Part shown: positions 41,787-50,344 of the stretch, in pieces
Position numbering within the stretch: position 1 is the stretch's first letter
How the letters are laid out: every line of letters begins with the position of its first letter
Assembly (NCBI RefSeq): GCF_000787815.1
Contig: NZ_BBPO01000002.1
Coordinates: 108,445-172,444 of the forward strand
DNA: 64,000 nt
Reading direction: 5' to 3'
Origin: Streptacidiphilus neutrinimicus
GTDB taxonomy: Bacteria > Actinomycetota > Actinomycetes > Streptomycetales > Streptomycetaceae
Made by a program: the position numbers and the translations under genes
Notes under the pieces: model-generated
What the model saw: only the letters and a program-made list of their open reading frames with translations
Database searches by the model: none
Told to the model about the DNA's origin: nothing

Positions 41787-43391
41787 ATGTCGGACGACGC
41801 GCGGACGCCGGACGAGCCGGACGCGGCAGGCACCCCGGAGGAGCCGCGCCCCCCAGGGCCGGCGGGCCCCCCGGAAGGGCCGGCCACCCCCGAGGGGCCG
41901 ACCACCCCGAGCGCGGCGGGCTCCCCTGAGCGACCGACCACCCCGGGCGCGGCGGGCTCCCCGGAAGGGCCGGGCACGCCTGAGGGGCCGAGCACCCCGA
42001 GCGCGGCGGGCTCCCCGGAAGGGCCGGGCACGCCTGAGGGGCCGAGCACCCCGGGCGCGGCAGGCCCCCCGAGCGCGGTCGGCACTCCGGCCGCGGCAGG
42101 CGCCTCGGCTGGGGCGAGCCGGCAGGACGAGGCCGAGCTGCGGCGTCTCCGGGCCCAGGTGGCCGAGCTCCAGGCGCCCCGGAGCCGCTGGAAGTCCGCC
42201 CTCTCCGCCGTGCTGATCACCGTCGCGTGCATCATCGCGCCGCTCGCGATCGTCGCGTCCTGGGCGTCCAGCATCATCGGCGACACCAACCGCTACGTCG
42301 CCATGGTCGGGCCGCTGACCGCGAACCCCAGCGTCCAGGCCGCCATCGCGAACCGCACCGCGCAGGCGGTCTCCCAGCACATCGACGTGAACGACCTGCT
42401 CCAGCAGGTCGCGCCGACGGACCGGCCGAAGCTGGACGCGGCGCTCGGCAAGCTCAGCGGGCCGATCGACAACGCGATCACCAGCTTCGTCCAGAAGCAG
42501 ACGCAGAACGTCGTCGCCAGCTCCTGGTTCCAGGGCTTCTGGGTGGACGCCAACCGCCGCATCCACCAGACCATGGTCAAGGCCCTGACCGGCCAGGGCG
42601 GCGGCGCCGTGCAGCTGACCCAGAACTCGGTCGTGATCGACCTCGCCCCGGTGATCGACCAGGTCAAGCAGCGGCTCGTCAGCAACGGCATGACCATCGC
42701 CGCGAAGATCCCGGAGATCCACACCAACTTCACGGTCATCAGCAACCAGAACATCGGCAAGGCCAAGACCGGCTTCCGGCTGCTGCAGATCGTCGGCAAC
42801 TGGCTGGGCGTCATCGGCGTGCTGCTGACCGTCGCCGGCGTCTGGCTGGCCCGGCGGTGGCGGCGCGCCGCGGTCGCGGCCTCGTTCGGGATCGCGGCAG
42901 GGGCGCTGGTGCTCGGCATCGGCCTGACCGTGTTCCGTGCGATCTACCTCGACAAACTTCCCGCCGACGTCAACCAGGACGCGGCCAAGGCGATCTACGA
43001 TCAGCTGGTGCTCTTCCTGCGTACGGCCGTCCGCTCGGTCGTGGTGCTGGGCATCGCCGTCGGTCTGGGCTTCTGGCTCGCCGGTCACGGTCGCAGGGCC
43101 GCGCGGATCAAGGGCGTGGTCTACGCCGGCGTCGACGCGACACGCGGGGCGCTGGACAACGCGGGGATGAAGCTTGGGCCGGTCGGCCCTTTCGTGCACC
43201 GCTACCACAAGTGGATCATGTGGATCGTGCTGGCGGCCGGCGGTCTGACGTTGGCGCTGTGGTCGTACCCCACCGGGATGGTGGTTTTCTGGATCGTGGT
43301 CATCGTGGTGGTCGCGCTGCTGGTGGTGCGCTTCCTTGACGAGGAGCGGCCCGCCGCGCCGACGACACCCGAGGGTCTGGAGGGTTCGTGA
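41787..43391 (+). CDS. Multi-pass membrane protein with a long Pro/Ser/Gly-rich N-terminus
   Basis: 534 residues from the ATG at 41787 (GAAGGGG upstream). Residues 1-120 are low complexity with an 18-residue repeat. After that a helix (LSAVLITVACIIAPLAIVAS), a large extracellular loop (residues 165-325) with TANPSVQAAIANRTAQAVSQ, and three more helices (WLGVIGVLLTVAGVWLA, RSVVVLGIAVGLGFWLA, IVLAAGGLTLALWSYPTGM). The loop resembles a family common in streptomycetes and without assigned function. It is translationally coupled to the DUF2252 gene. Confidence 0.8.
   Translation: MSDDARTPDEPDAAGTPEEPRPPGPAGPPEGPATPEGPTTPSAAGSPERPTTPGAAGSPEGPGTPEGPSTPSAAGSPEGPGTPEGPSTPGAAGPPSAVGTPAAAGASAGASRQDEAELRRLRAQVAELQAPRSRWKSALSAVLITVACIIAPLAIVASWASSIIGDTNRYVAMVGPLTANPSVQAAIANRTAQAVSQHIDVNDLLQQVAPTDRPKLDAALGKLSGPIDNAITSFVQKQTQNVVASSWFQGFWVDANRRIHQTMVKALTGQGGGAVQLTQNSVVIDLAPVIDQVKQRLVSNGMTIAAKIPEIHTNFTVISNQNIGKAKTGFRLLQIVGNWLGVIGVLLTVAGVWLARRWRRAAVAASFGIAAGALVLGIGLTVFRAIYLDKLPADVNQDAAKAIYDQLVLFLRTAVRSVVVLGIAVGLGFWLAGHGRRAARIKGVVYAGVDATRGALDNAGMKLGPVGPFVHRYHKWIMWIVLAAGGLTLALWSYPTGMVVFWIVVIVVVALLVVRFLDEERPAAPTTPEGLEGS
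41959..42066. repeat. Two perfect 54-bp tandem repeats
   Basis: Each unit encodes SPEGPGTPEGPSTPSAAG-like residues in the N-terminus of the membrane protein. Related partial units flank them from 41890 on. Confidence 0.8.
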
Positions 43392-44851
43392 TGGTGACGG
43401 AGAAGCCGAAGTCGGAGAAGACAGCGAGGTCGGAGAAGACAGCGAAGTCCGAGAAGCCGCAGAGCTCGCCGAAGCCGAAGAAGGAGACCGGACCGAAGTC
43501 CGTGCCCCAGGGCGCGCGGCTGGCCGAGGAGGAGTCGCGGGGCCGGCAGGTGCGCAAGACGGTGCCCCGCTCCTCCCAGGGCCCCTGGACGCCGCCGAAG
43601 GACCGCACCGATCCGATCGCCATCCTGGAGGCCCAGGCCGCCACCCGCGTGCCGGAGCTCGTCCCGATCCGCTACGGGCGGATGGCCGCCACCGAGTTCG
43701 CCTTCCTGCGCGGCGGGCCCGCGATCATGGCCTCGGACCTCGCCTCGACGCCCAACACCGGGCTCAACGTGCAGTTGTGCGGTGACGCGCACCTGTCCAA
43801 CTTCGGTTTCTACGCCTCGCCCGAGCGCACCCTGCTGTTCGACCTGAACGACTTCGACGAGACGCTGCCCGGCCCCTTCGAGTGGGACGTCAAGCGGCTG
43901 GCCGCGTCCGTCGCCGTGGCGGCCCGGCAGAACGGCTTCACCGAGGCCGCCTCCCGCGACGCCGCGCAGGCGGCCGCCCGCGCCTACCGCGAGCACATGC
44001 GCGAGCTGGCCACCTGGTCCGAGCTGGACGTCTGGTACGAGCGGGTGGACACTCAGGAGCTCCTCTCCGAGGTGCGCAAGCGCAACCGCGCCGAAGCCGA
44101 GCAGATGCTCACCAAGGCCCGCAGCAAGACCAGCCTCCAGGCGCTGGAGAAGCTGACCGAGCCCGGACCCGACGGCGAGCCGAGGATCAAGCACGACCCG
44201 CCGCTGATCCAGGCGATCGGGATGCGCGACCTCGGCGTCGTCCAGGAGACGTTCGAGGACTTCTTGCACAGCATGCGGGAGGACCGCCGCCTGCTGCTGG
44301 AGCGCTTCCGGATCGTCGACGCGGCGCTGAAGGTCGTCGGCGTCGGCAGCGTCGGGACCCGCTGCTTCATCGCCCTGCTGGCGGGCACCACGGTCGGTGA
44401 CCCGCTCATGCTCCAGATCAAGGAGGCGGAGCAGTCCGTGCTGGCCGCCCACCTCGCGCCCAGCCGGCACCGGCACCAGGGCGAGCGCGTCGTCGCCGGC
44501 CAGCGGCTGCTTCAGGCGGCCAGCGACATCTTCCTCGGCTGGGCCACCGGCCCCGCCGGACGCTTCTTCTACTGGCGGCAACTGCGCGACATGAAGGGCT
44601 CGGTGGAGATCGAGCGGCTGGACTCGCGGATGCTGCAGCGCTACGCCCAGGTCTGCGGCCGCACCCTCGCCCGCGCCCACGCCCGCTCCGGCGCCCGTGC
44701 GGAGATCGCCGAGTACCTCGGCCGCAGCGACGTCTTCGACCGCGCGGTGGCCTCTTGGGCCGTCGGCTACGGAGAACAGACCCACCGCGACCACGCGGCC
44801 CTGCTGGCCGCCATCGCCCAGGGCCGCGTCCAGGCCGTCAGCGACGTGTGA
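43391..44851 (+). CDS. DUF2252 protein
   Basis: 486 residues. The ATG at 43391 shares one base with the upstream stop; GTG at 43388 is the alternative. After a Lys/Ser/Glu-rich leader (about 60 residues), DRTDPIAILEAQAATRVPEL, MASDLASTPNTGLNVQLCGD then AHLSNFGFYASPERTLLFDL and NDFDETLPGPFEWDVKRLAA are the DUF2252 signature; the arrangement recalls protein-kinase-like/aminoglycoside phosphotransferase folds (GDAHLSNFG resembles the catalytic GDxxxxN loop, and DLNDFDE the metal Asp). So an uncharacterised kinase-like activity is plausible. Confidence 0.87.
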   Translation: MVTEKPKSEKTARSEKTAKSEKPQSSPKPKKETGPKSVPQGARLAEEESRGRQVRKTVPRSSQGPWTPPKDRTDPIAILEAQAATRVPELVPIRYGRMAATEFAFLRGGPAIMASDLASTPNTGLNVQLCGDAHLSNFGFYASPERTLLFDLNDFDETLPGPFEWDVKRLAASVAVAARQNGFTEAASRDAAQAAARAYREHMRELATWSELDVWYERVDTQELLSEVRKRNRAEAEQMLTKARSKTSLQALEKLTEPGPDGEPRIKHDPPLIQAIGMRDLGVVQETFEDFLHSMREDRRLLLERFRIVDAALKVVGVGSVGTRCFIALLAGTTVGDPLMLQIKEAEQSVLAAHLAPSRHRHQGERVVAGQRLLQAASDIFLGWATGPAGRFFYWRQLRDMKGSVEIERLDSRMLQRYAQVCGRTLARAHARSGARAEIAEYLGRSDVFDRAVASWAVGYGEQTHRDHAALLAAIAQGRVQAVSDV

Positions 44852-44886
44852 GCCGCGCGCGGACGTGCGCACCGCCGCGGGCGCGT

Positions 44887-44902
44887 CGGACCGGCCGGTC
44901 CG
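44887..44902. repeat. 16-bp perfect palindrome
   Basis: CGGACCGGCCGGTCCG lies 36 bp after the DUF2252 stop, before the diacylglycerol kinase gene. Possibly a terminator stem or operator. Confidence 0.35.
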
Positions 44903-45011
44903 TGCCGGTGCGGTGCGGCGCTCGGCGGGCCGATGAGGGCTGTCGCGGATACCGTGACCGGACTGGCATGTGGGCGCGTGGGGTAACGGCGAAGAGGACG
45001 AGGGGGAGCCG

Positions 45012-46400
45012 ATGACGGACAGGGCGGCCCGGCGGCCGCGGGTGCTGGCGCGGATCGCGCTGCTGTGCGCGGCCGGGGCGGTCGTCGCCGTGGGGTTCGC
45101 CGGTCCGCACGGGCTGCTGGTGCTGTTCTGCGCGCTGATCGCGCTGGCGGTCATGGCGGTCGGCGGTTGGTGGACACTCGCCCACCGGGGCGTGCCGCGC
45201 GTGGTCGGGGCCGTCGTGGCCGTCGCCGCGCCGGTCGGGGTACTCGTGCTGGCCGTCGTCGCGGAGGTGGCGCTGATCGTCGCCCTCGCGCTGGTTCTCT
45301 GGGGCCTCGGGCTCGCCTTCGCGCGGTCCGCGCTGCGCGCGGAGCGGCCGCCCAAGCCGATGCCCGCCGTGGAGACGCCGCCGCCGCGACGGCCGGTGCT
45401 GATCATGAACCCGAAGTCCGGTGGCGGCAAGGTCGAGAAGTTCGATCTGGTCCGGCGGGCGGAGGAGCTGGGCGCGCGCGTGGTGCTGCTGGACACCTCC
45501 GCGCAGCAGGACGTCGCCGAGATGGCCCGTCAGGCCGTGGCCGACGGCGCGGACCTGCTCGGCGTCGCCGGAGGCGACGGCACCCAGGCCCTGGTCGCCG
45601 CCGTCGCGGCCGAGCACGGCCTGCCGTTCCTGGTCATCTCCGCCGGGACCCGCAACCACTTCGCCCTCGACCTCGGCCTCGACCGGACGGACCCGGCCAC
45701 CTGCCTCGACGCGCTGCGCGACGGCGTCGAACTGCGCGTCGACCTCGGCCGGGTGGGGGAGCGGGCCTTCGTCAACACGGTGTCTTTCGGCGCCTACGCT
45801 CAGATCGTGCAGAGCCCGGAGTACCGCGACGCCAAGACCGCGACCGCCCTCGACGCGCTGCCGGACCTGCTGCTCGGCGCCGACGGCCCGCACCTGACCG
45901 CGCTCGCGGGCGCCGAGCGCCTCGACGCGCCCCAGGCGCTGCTGGTCAGCAACAACCCCTATGCCGCGCCCGACCCGATCAGCCTGGGGCGCCGTCCGCG
46001 CCTGGACCGCGGCGTGCTGGGCGTCCTCGGCATCCGCGTCGACGGCGCCGCCCAGGCGGCGGACCTGGCCCTGCGCGGGGACCGGGCCGCCGGCCTGACG
46101 GTGCTGTCGGCACGTCAGGTCACCGTCGACGCGGACGCGGTCGAGATCCCCGTCGCGGTGGACGGCGAGGCGCTGTTCCTGCCGACACCCGTCGTCTGCT
46201 CCCTGGCCGCCCGCGCGCTGCGCGTCCGCGTGCCACGCGACCGTCCCGGCGCGGACCCGAACCAGCAGATCCACGCCCGCCGCCTGGACTGGCGTGACGT
46301 CGTCCGCCTCGCCTTCCGCTCCGGGGGCGGCCGCCCGGGGGAGAGCAACCCGAGGGAGGGCCACCCGATGGAGAACCACCCGAGGGAGAACCACTTGTGA
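45012..46400 (+). CDS. Diacylglycerol/lipid kinase-family protein with membrane domain
   Basis: 462 residues from the ATG at 45012; GAGGGGGAGCCG precedes it. Three hydrophobic helices make the first 110 residues. The DAGK catalytic domain follows: LIMNPKSGGGKVEKFDLVRR and LGVAGGDGTQALVAAVA with the GGDGT nucleotide loop, then SAGTRNHFALDLGL. It phosphorylates lipid (diacylglycerol-like) substrates. The C-terminus ends in repeated NPREG/NHPREN-type residues. It overlaps the PAP2 gene by 4 bp, giving a kinase/phosphatase pair acting on membrane lipids. Confidence 0.9.
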   Translation: MTDRAARRPRVLARIALLCAAGAVVAVGFAGPHGLLVLFCALIALAVMAVGGWWTLAHRGVPRVVGAVVAVAAPVGVLVLAVVAEVALIVALALVLWGLGLAFARSALRAERPPKPMPAVETPPPRRPVLIMNPKSGGGKVEKFDLVRRAEELGARVVLLDTSAQQDVAEMARQAVADGADLLGVAGGDGTQALVAAVAAEHGLPFLVISAGTRNHFALDLGLDRTDPATCLDALRDGVELRVDLGRVGERAFVNTVSFGAYAQIVQSPEYRDAKTATALDALPDLLLGADGPHLTALAGAERLDAPQALLVSNNPYAAPDPISLGRRPRLDRGVLGVLGIRVDGAAQAADLALRGDRAAGLTVLSARQVTVDADAVEIPVAVDGEALFLPTPVVCSLAARALRVRVPRDRPGADPNQQIHARRLDWRDVVRLAFRSGGGRPGESNPREGHPMENHPRENHL

Positions 46401-46948
46401 ACGACTCGGTCCTGCACGACCTCGCCGCCCTCGACGGCGCGCTCTACGCCGCCGTCGCGGCGACGGACACGCCCGCGCTCGACGCGGGGCTGCGCAGGCT
46501 CTCACACGCCGCTAACCACTCGAAGATCAACTTGTCGATCGCCGCTGCCCTGACGCTCTTTCCGGGACGTTGCCGCACGGCGGGCCTGGCGGGCGCGGCG
46601 GCGGTCGGGTTGGCGTCCTTCAGCGCGAACCTGCTGGGCAAGAGCCTGGTCCGCCGCCCGCGCCCCGACCGCGAGGCGGCGCAGGTCCGGGTCGACCGCC
46701 ACGTGCCGATGCCCAGCTCGGCGTCCTTCCCCTCCGGGCACACGGCGTCGGCGTTCGCCCTGGCGACGACGGTGGGCACAGTCCTGCCGGTCACCGCGGC
46801 CCCGCTGGGGCTGCTTGCCTGCGCGGTGGGGTACTCCAGGGTCCACACGGGCGTCCACTACCCGGGCGACGTCGTGGCGGGAGCGATGCTGGGCACCACC
46901 TGCGCATCGGTCGTCCTGGGCGTGGCACGGAAGCTGACAACGCGGTAG
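46397..46948 (+). CDS. PAP2-type membrane lipid phosphatase
   Basis: 183 residues from GTG at 46397, overlapping the kinase stop by GTGA. All three PAP2 motifs are seen: KSLVRRPRPDRE, SFPSGHTASAF and YSRVHTGVHYPGDVVAGAML. It removes phosphate from phosphatidate or polyprenyl diphosphate at the outer membrane face. Coupled to the lipid kinase. Confidence 0.92.
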   Translation: MNDSVLHDLAALDGALYAAVAATDTPALDAGLRRLSHAANHSKINLSIAAALTLFPGRCRTAGLAGAAAVGLASFSANLLGKSLVRRPRPDREAAQVRVDRHVPMPSSASFPSGHTASAFALATTVGTVLPVTAAPLGLLACAVGYSRVHTGVHYPGDVVAGAMLGTTCASVVLGVARKLTTR

Positions 46949-46975
46949 CCGCCTACCTCCGCGCGGCGGCCGACG

Positions 46976-48259
46976 TCAGGCCGTAGCGTCATCCGGCCGC
47001 CTCCCGCCCGGCTCGGCGCTGCCCGGTCCCGCGCCACCCGGCTGGGAGCTGCCCGGTCCCGCGCCACCCGGCTGGGAGCTGTCCGGTCCCGCGCCGCCCG
47101 GCTGGGCGCTGTCCGGCTCGGCGGTGCCCGGCTCGGTGCTGCCCGGTCCCGCGCCGCCCGGCTGGGCGCTGTCCGGCTCGGTGCTGTCCGCCTGGGCGCT
47201 GCCCGGTCCCGCGCCGCCCGGCTGGGCGCTGTCCGGCTCGGTGCTGTCCGCCTGGGCGCTGCCCGCTCCCGCGCTGTCCGGCTCGGTGCTGCCCGGTCCG
47301 GCGCTGTCCGGCTCGGCGCTGCCCGGTCCCGCGCTGGCTGGTCCGGCGCTGCCGGGGGTCGGGTCGAGGTAGACCCGTTTGATCTGCGGGTAGCGGGCCC
47401 GGAGCCGGCGCTCCGCCTGCTCGCAGCGGGCCTCGATCTGCACCGCGGTCGCCGCGTCGCGGAAGTTGACCTTCGCGGCGACCAGTACCTCCTGCGGGCC
47501 CTGCATGACCGCCGCCAGGTCGAGGACGGCCTCCACGTCGTCCAGCGCCTCCAGGTCGCGCACGAGTTGCAGCCGCATCCCCTCGGGGAGGGACTGACCG
47601 ACCAGCATGGAGATGTTGCTGCGGCCGAGTTCGAAGGCGACCGCCCCCAGCAGCGCGCCGATCGCGAGGGAGGCGACGCCGTCCCAGACGTTGGAACCGG
47701 TCAGCTGGGCGCCGAGCAGGCCGACCGCCGCGAGTGCGAGGCCGACGAGCGCCGCCGAGTCCTCGAAGACGACCGCCTTGACCGTGGTGTCCGGGGTGCG
47801 CCGCAGGTGGTGGACGAGCGGGACGCCGGAGCGCTCGGCCTCACCGCGGGTCTGCCGCAGGCCGCGCAGCAGCGAGACGCCCTCGAGGAGGAACGAGAAG
47901 GCCAGCACCAGGTAGGAGGCGAGCGGATTCCCCAACTGCTCGCCGCGCACGAGGGTGCGGATCCCGTCGAAGACGGAGAAGGCCGCGCCGCAGACGAACG
48001 TTGCCACTGAGGCGAGCAGCGCCCACACGTACACCGCGCGGCCGTACCCGAGCGGGTGCCGGGCGTCGGGCGGCTGGTCGCCGTGCAGCAGGGCGGTGAA
48101 CAGGAGCCCCTCGGTGACCGTGTCCGCGAAGGAGTGGGCGGCCTCGGAGAGCATCGCGCTGGAGCCGCTGATCGTCCCGGCGATCACCTTGGCGATGGCG
48201 ACGCCCAGGTTGGCGGCGCCCGCGACCACCACGGTGCCGACGCTCTCCTTGTTGGCCAC
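46976..48259 (-). CDS. Cation-efflux (CDF) transporter with repeated C-terminal tail
   Basis: 427 residues from GTG at 48259; AGGAGGGG lies before it. GSSAMLSEAAHSFADTVTEG then HPLGYGRAVYVWALLASVAT are the CDF/ZT_dimer motifs, with AHSFAD as the metal site and the helices in order. The cytoplasmic domain (KVNFRDAATAVQIEARCEQA) ends near residue 305. After that about 120 residues consist of Gly/Ser/Pro/Ala/Glu repeats (DSAQPGGAGPGS-like). It exports Zn2+, Fe2+ or another divalent cation. Confidence 0.87.
   Translation of the reverse strand: MANKESVGTVVVAGAANLGVAIAKVIAGTISGSSAMLSEAAHSFADTVTEGLLFTALLHGDQPPDARHPLGYGRAVYVWALLASVATFVCGAAFSVFDGIRTLVRGEQLGNPLASYLVLAFSFLLEGVSLLRGLRQTRGEAERSGVPLVHHLRRTPDTTVKAVVFEDSAALVGLALAAVGLLGAQLTGSNVWDGVASLAIGALLGAVAFELGRSNISMLVGQSLPEGMRLQLVRDLEALDDVEAVLDLAAVMQGPQEVLVAAKVNFRDAATAVQIEARCEQAERRLRARYPQIKRVYLDPTPGSAGPASAGPGSAEPDSAGPGSTEPDSAGAGSAQADSTEPDSAQPGGAGPGSAQADSTEPDSAQPGGAGPGSTEPGTAEPDSAQPGGAGPDSSQPGGAGPGSSQPGGAGPGSAEPGGRRPDDATA
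46991..47350. repeat. 15-bp and 60-bp tandem repeats at the CDF gene end
   Basis: A roughly 15-bp unit is arrayed about 24 times, with 60-bp higher-order units at 47161-47220 and 47221-47280 nearly identical. It encodes the low-complexity tail and is probably length-variable. It is not a CRISPR array: there are no spacers. Confidence 0.85.
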
Positions 48260-48295
48260 CCGGTTCCCCTCCTGCTTCGGGCGCCGCTCGTCGGC

Positions 48296-48697
48296 TCAGG
48301 CGAGCAGCTTGTCCTTCGCCTTCTGGTACTCCTCGTCCGTCAGCGCGCCGCTGCGCCGCAGCTCGGCGAGCCTGCTCAGCTCCTCCACGTGGCTCGCTCC
48401 GCCGCCCTCGGGGGACCCGGCCGCGTCGCGGACGTACTGCTTGAACGCGTCGTCGGCCTGTTGCGCCTGCTGGATGTCCCGCTGCGTCATGCTACGGCCG
48501 CGGACGAGGACGTAGACGAGGACGCCGAGGAAGGGCAGCAGGATCACGAAGATGATCCAGAGGGCTTTCACTCCGCCGCTCATGTCGTGGCTGCGGAAGA
48601 TATCGGTGAGGACCTTGAAGAGCAGAAAGAACCACAGGACCAGGAGGAAGAACTCCAGCATCGTCCAGAAGACGTTGAGCGTCGGATAGTTGGACAC
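48296..48697 (-). CDS. SHOCT-domain membrane protein with PLDc_N-type N-terminus
   Basis: 133 residues from GTG at 48697; GAGGAGG is 8 bp upstream. Two helices (LEFFLLVLWFFLLFKVLTDI; LWIIFVILLPFLGVLVYVLV) match the PLDc_N-type topology, and LSRLAELRRSGALTDEEYQK at the end is a SHOCT domain. SHOCT is a short C-terminal helical motif of unknown function common in actinomycetes. Next to the CDF gene. Confidence 0.86.
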   Translation of the reverse strand: MSNYPTLNVFWTMLEFFLLVLWFFLLFKVLTDIFRSHDMSGGVKALWIIFVILLPFLGVLVYVLVRGRSMTQRDIQQAQQADDAFKQYVRDAAGSPEGGGASHVEELSRLAELRRSGALTDEEYQKAKDKLLA

Positions 48698-48796
48698 GGT
48701 GGTGCCTCCTCGGGAGGAGCGGTTGGCGACCGTCGCCGTCCCGCATGCTGGAAATCAGACATATCAGGACATCAGCGTGCTCGCACGGCGACTCCG

Positions 48797-49726
48797 TCAC
48801 CCGCCCGGCTCATCAGGCTGCCCTGACTCCTTGAGGAGCGTCGTCTCCCTGGGCAGCGGCGCCTTCAGCTTCGCTTGGAGCGGCGGGTGCTGGGCGAGCA
48901 CCGCGCCGAGCGTGATGCCGAACACGATCGCGGCGGAGAGCACGATCAGCCAGGACAGCAGCGTCAGCACCAGCCCTAGCGAGCCGTAGTCGTGGAGCGT
49001 GCGGTTGAGCGCGTTCGGCATGTAGACGCGTGCGGTGAGCGAGAGCGCACTGGTCGCGACCGCGCAGAGCACCGCGCCGGGCAGCAGCGGCAGCCAGGCG
49101 AGGCGGCGCACCAGCAGCAGGTGCTGCGTCCACCACCACAGCACCACGCTGGCGAGGAACGTCAGCGGCACGCCGAGCCAGAGACCGGCTCCGAAGCCGC
49201 TCCGCAGGACTCCCTGCAACAGCACGAAGCCGACCAGGCAGATGATCCAGACGAGCCATCGCCATGCCGCCGGCCTGCTGCGCGCCTTGGGCAGCGCCCA
49301 CGCGTCCGCGCACACCCGCGCGAGGACACGGCTGCAACTGGTGGCCGAGAGCAGCGCCATCACCAGGCCGATCACGCCGACGGTCTGCTGCAGGTTCTGA
49401 GCGCCGTTGCTCGCCTGCACCACGTCCTTCACCTGTTGGGCACTGTCCCCGGTCAGCCCGAACGTGGTCCGCAGCGAGGACAGCATCTGCTTCCGGAGGC
49501 TGTCGGGGCCGAACGCCCCGAGCGCGAACATCAGCGGGATCGTCGTCAGGAACGGCTGCGCGGCGAGCCGGGTCGCCGCGTCCATCAGGCCGACGTTCAT
49601 GATCCGCACCAGCAGCGCCCCGACCACGGGCCACCGCTCCTGCGTCGACTCGAACCGTTCCAGCGCCGCCGTCCTGGCCGCCTCGACGCGCGCCCGTGCC
49701 CTGCGCAGCGTCTCGGAAGCGGACAC
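48797..49726 (-). CDS. YihY/BrkB-type membrane protein
   Basis: 309 residues from GTG at 49726, picked because GGGGAGGG lies directly before it; upstream starts add a stretch that looks non-coding. Six membrane helices. VVGALLVRIMNVGLMDAATR, TIPLMFALGAFGP and the end LLSWLIVLSAAIVFGITLGAV are typical of the YihY family, a proposed envelope protein of unknown role (not shown to be a ribonuclease). The terminal region is polar. Confidence 0.84.
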   Translation of the reverse strand: MSASETLRRARARVEAARTAALERFESTQERWPVVGALLVRIMNVGLMDAATRLAAQPFLTTIPLMFALGAFGPDSLRKQMLSSLRTTFGLTGDSAQQVKDVVQASNGAQNLQQTVGVIGLVMALLSATSCSRVLARVCADAWALPKARSRPAAWRWLVWIICLVGFVLLQGVLRSGFGAGLWLGVPLTFLASVVLWWWTQHLLLVRRLAWLPLLPGAVLCAVATSALSLTARVYMPNALNRTLHDYGSLGLVLTLLSWLIVLSAAIVFGITLGAVLAQHPPLQAKLKAPLPRETTLLKESGQPDEPGG

Positions 49727-49854
49727 GGACCCTCCCCTGCTGCCGGCTGCGGTACGACGGGTCCCTGCCATCGTGTCCGCCCGCAGGGGCACGGATCACC
49801 CGCTGCTGCTCCGTTCGGGTTCGTTCCGCGTTCCGGCCTCTGGCACCGTGCCTG

Positions 49855-50241
49855 TCACGTCCCCGGGGGCGGGGGCGGGGGCGGGGACGTCGGCGGTGGC
49901 GGGACGGTCCCCTCGTGCAGAGCGGCGAGTCGGCGGTGGTAGTCGTCGACCTCGATGTCCCCGCGGGCGAGCCGCTCGGCGAGGATCTGTTCCGCCGAGC
50001 CGCCGGTGGCCGCCCCGCCGCCGGCCGACCCACCGGGTGGCGGCCCGTACGGCGGAGCCGGCGTGGTCTGGGCGGCGCCGGCGCGGCCGGGCCACCGGTC
50101 GCGGTGGGTGAGGGTGCGGACGATCAGGATGATCGCCAGCACCACCAGCACCCAGAAGAGCACCATCGTGATCCCCGAGAAGACCCAGAACCAGCCGTGG
50201 TTCACGGCCCCGCGGATTCGAAGAGGTCCATAAGGTCCCAT
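49855..50241 (-). CDS. SHOCT-domain membrane protein, short
   Basis: 128 residues. One helix (WFWVFSGITMVLFWVLVVLA) then a Gly/Pro-rich linker and AEQILAERLARGDIEVDDYH, a SHOCT domain, and a final poly-Pro tail. Function unknown. It is a second SHOCT gene near the one at 48296. Confidence 0.83.
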   Translation of the reverse strand: MGPYGPLRIRGAVNHGWFWVFSGITMVLFWVLVVLAIILIVRTLTHRDRWPGRAGAAQTTPAPPYGPPPGGSAGGGAATGGSAEQILAERLARGDIEVDDYHRRLAALHEGTVPPPPTSPPPPPPPGT

Positions 50242-50344
50242 GGTCCTCGCCTGCCCTGTCCTGCCATGTTCTGTGAACTGCGTGGATACCCGGCTGATAC
50301 CCGCCGAGCGGCCCCGCCGTATGAAGACGCGATGAGAATCCGTC

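Noticed and set aside
46991..47350. Repeat array as a CRISPR
   Set aside because: Units are contiguous without spacers and keep the reading frame of the transporter tail.
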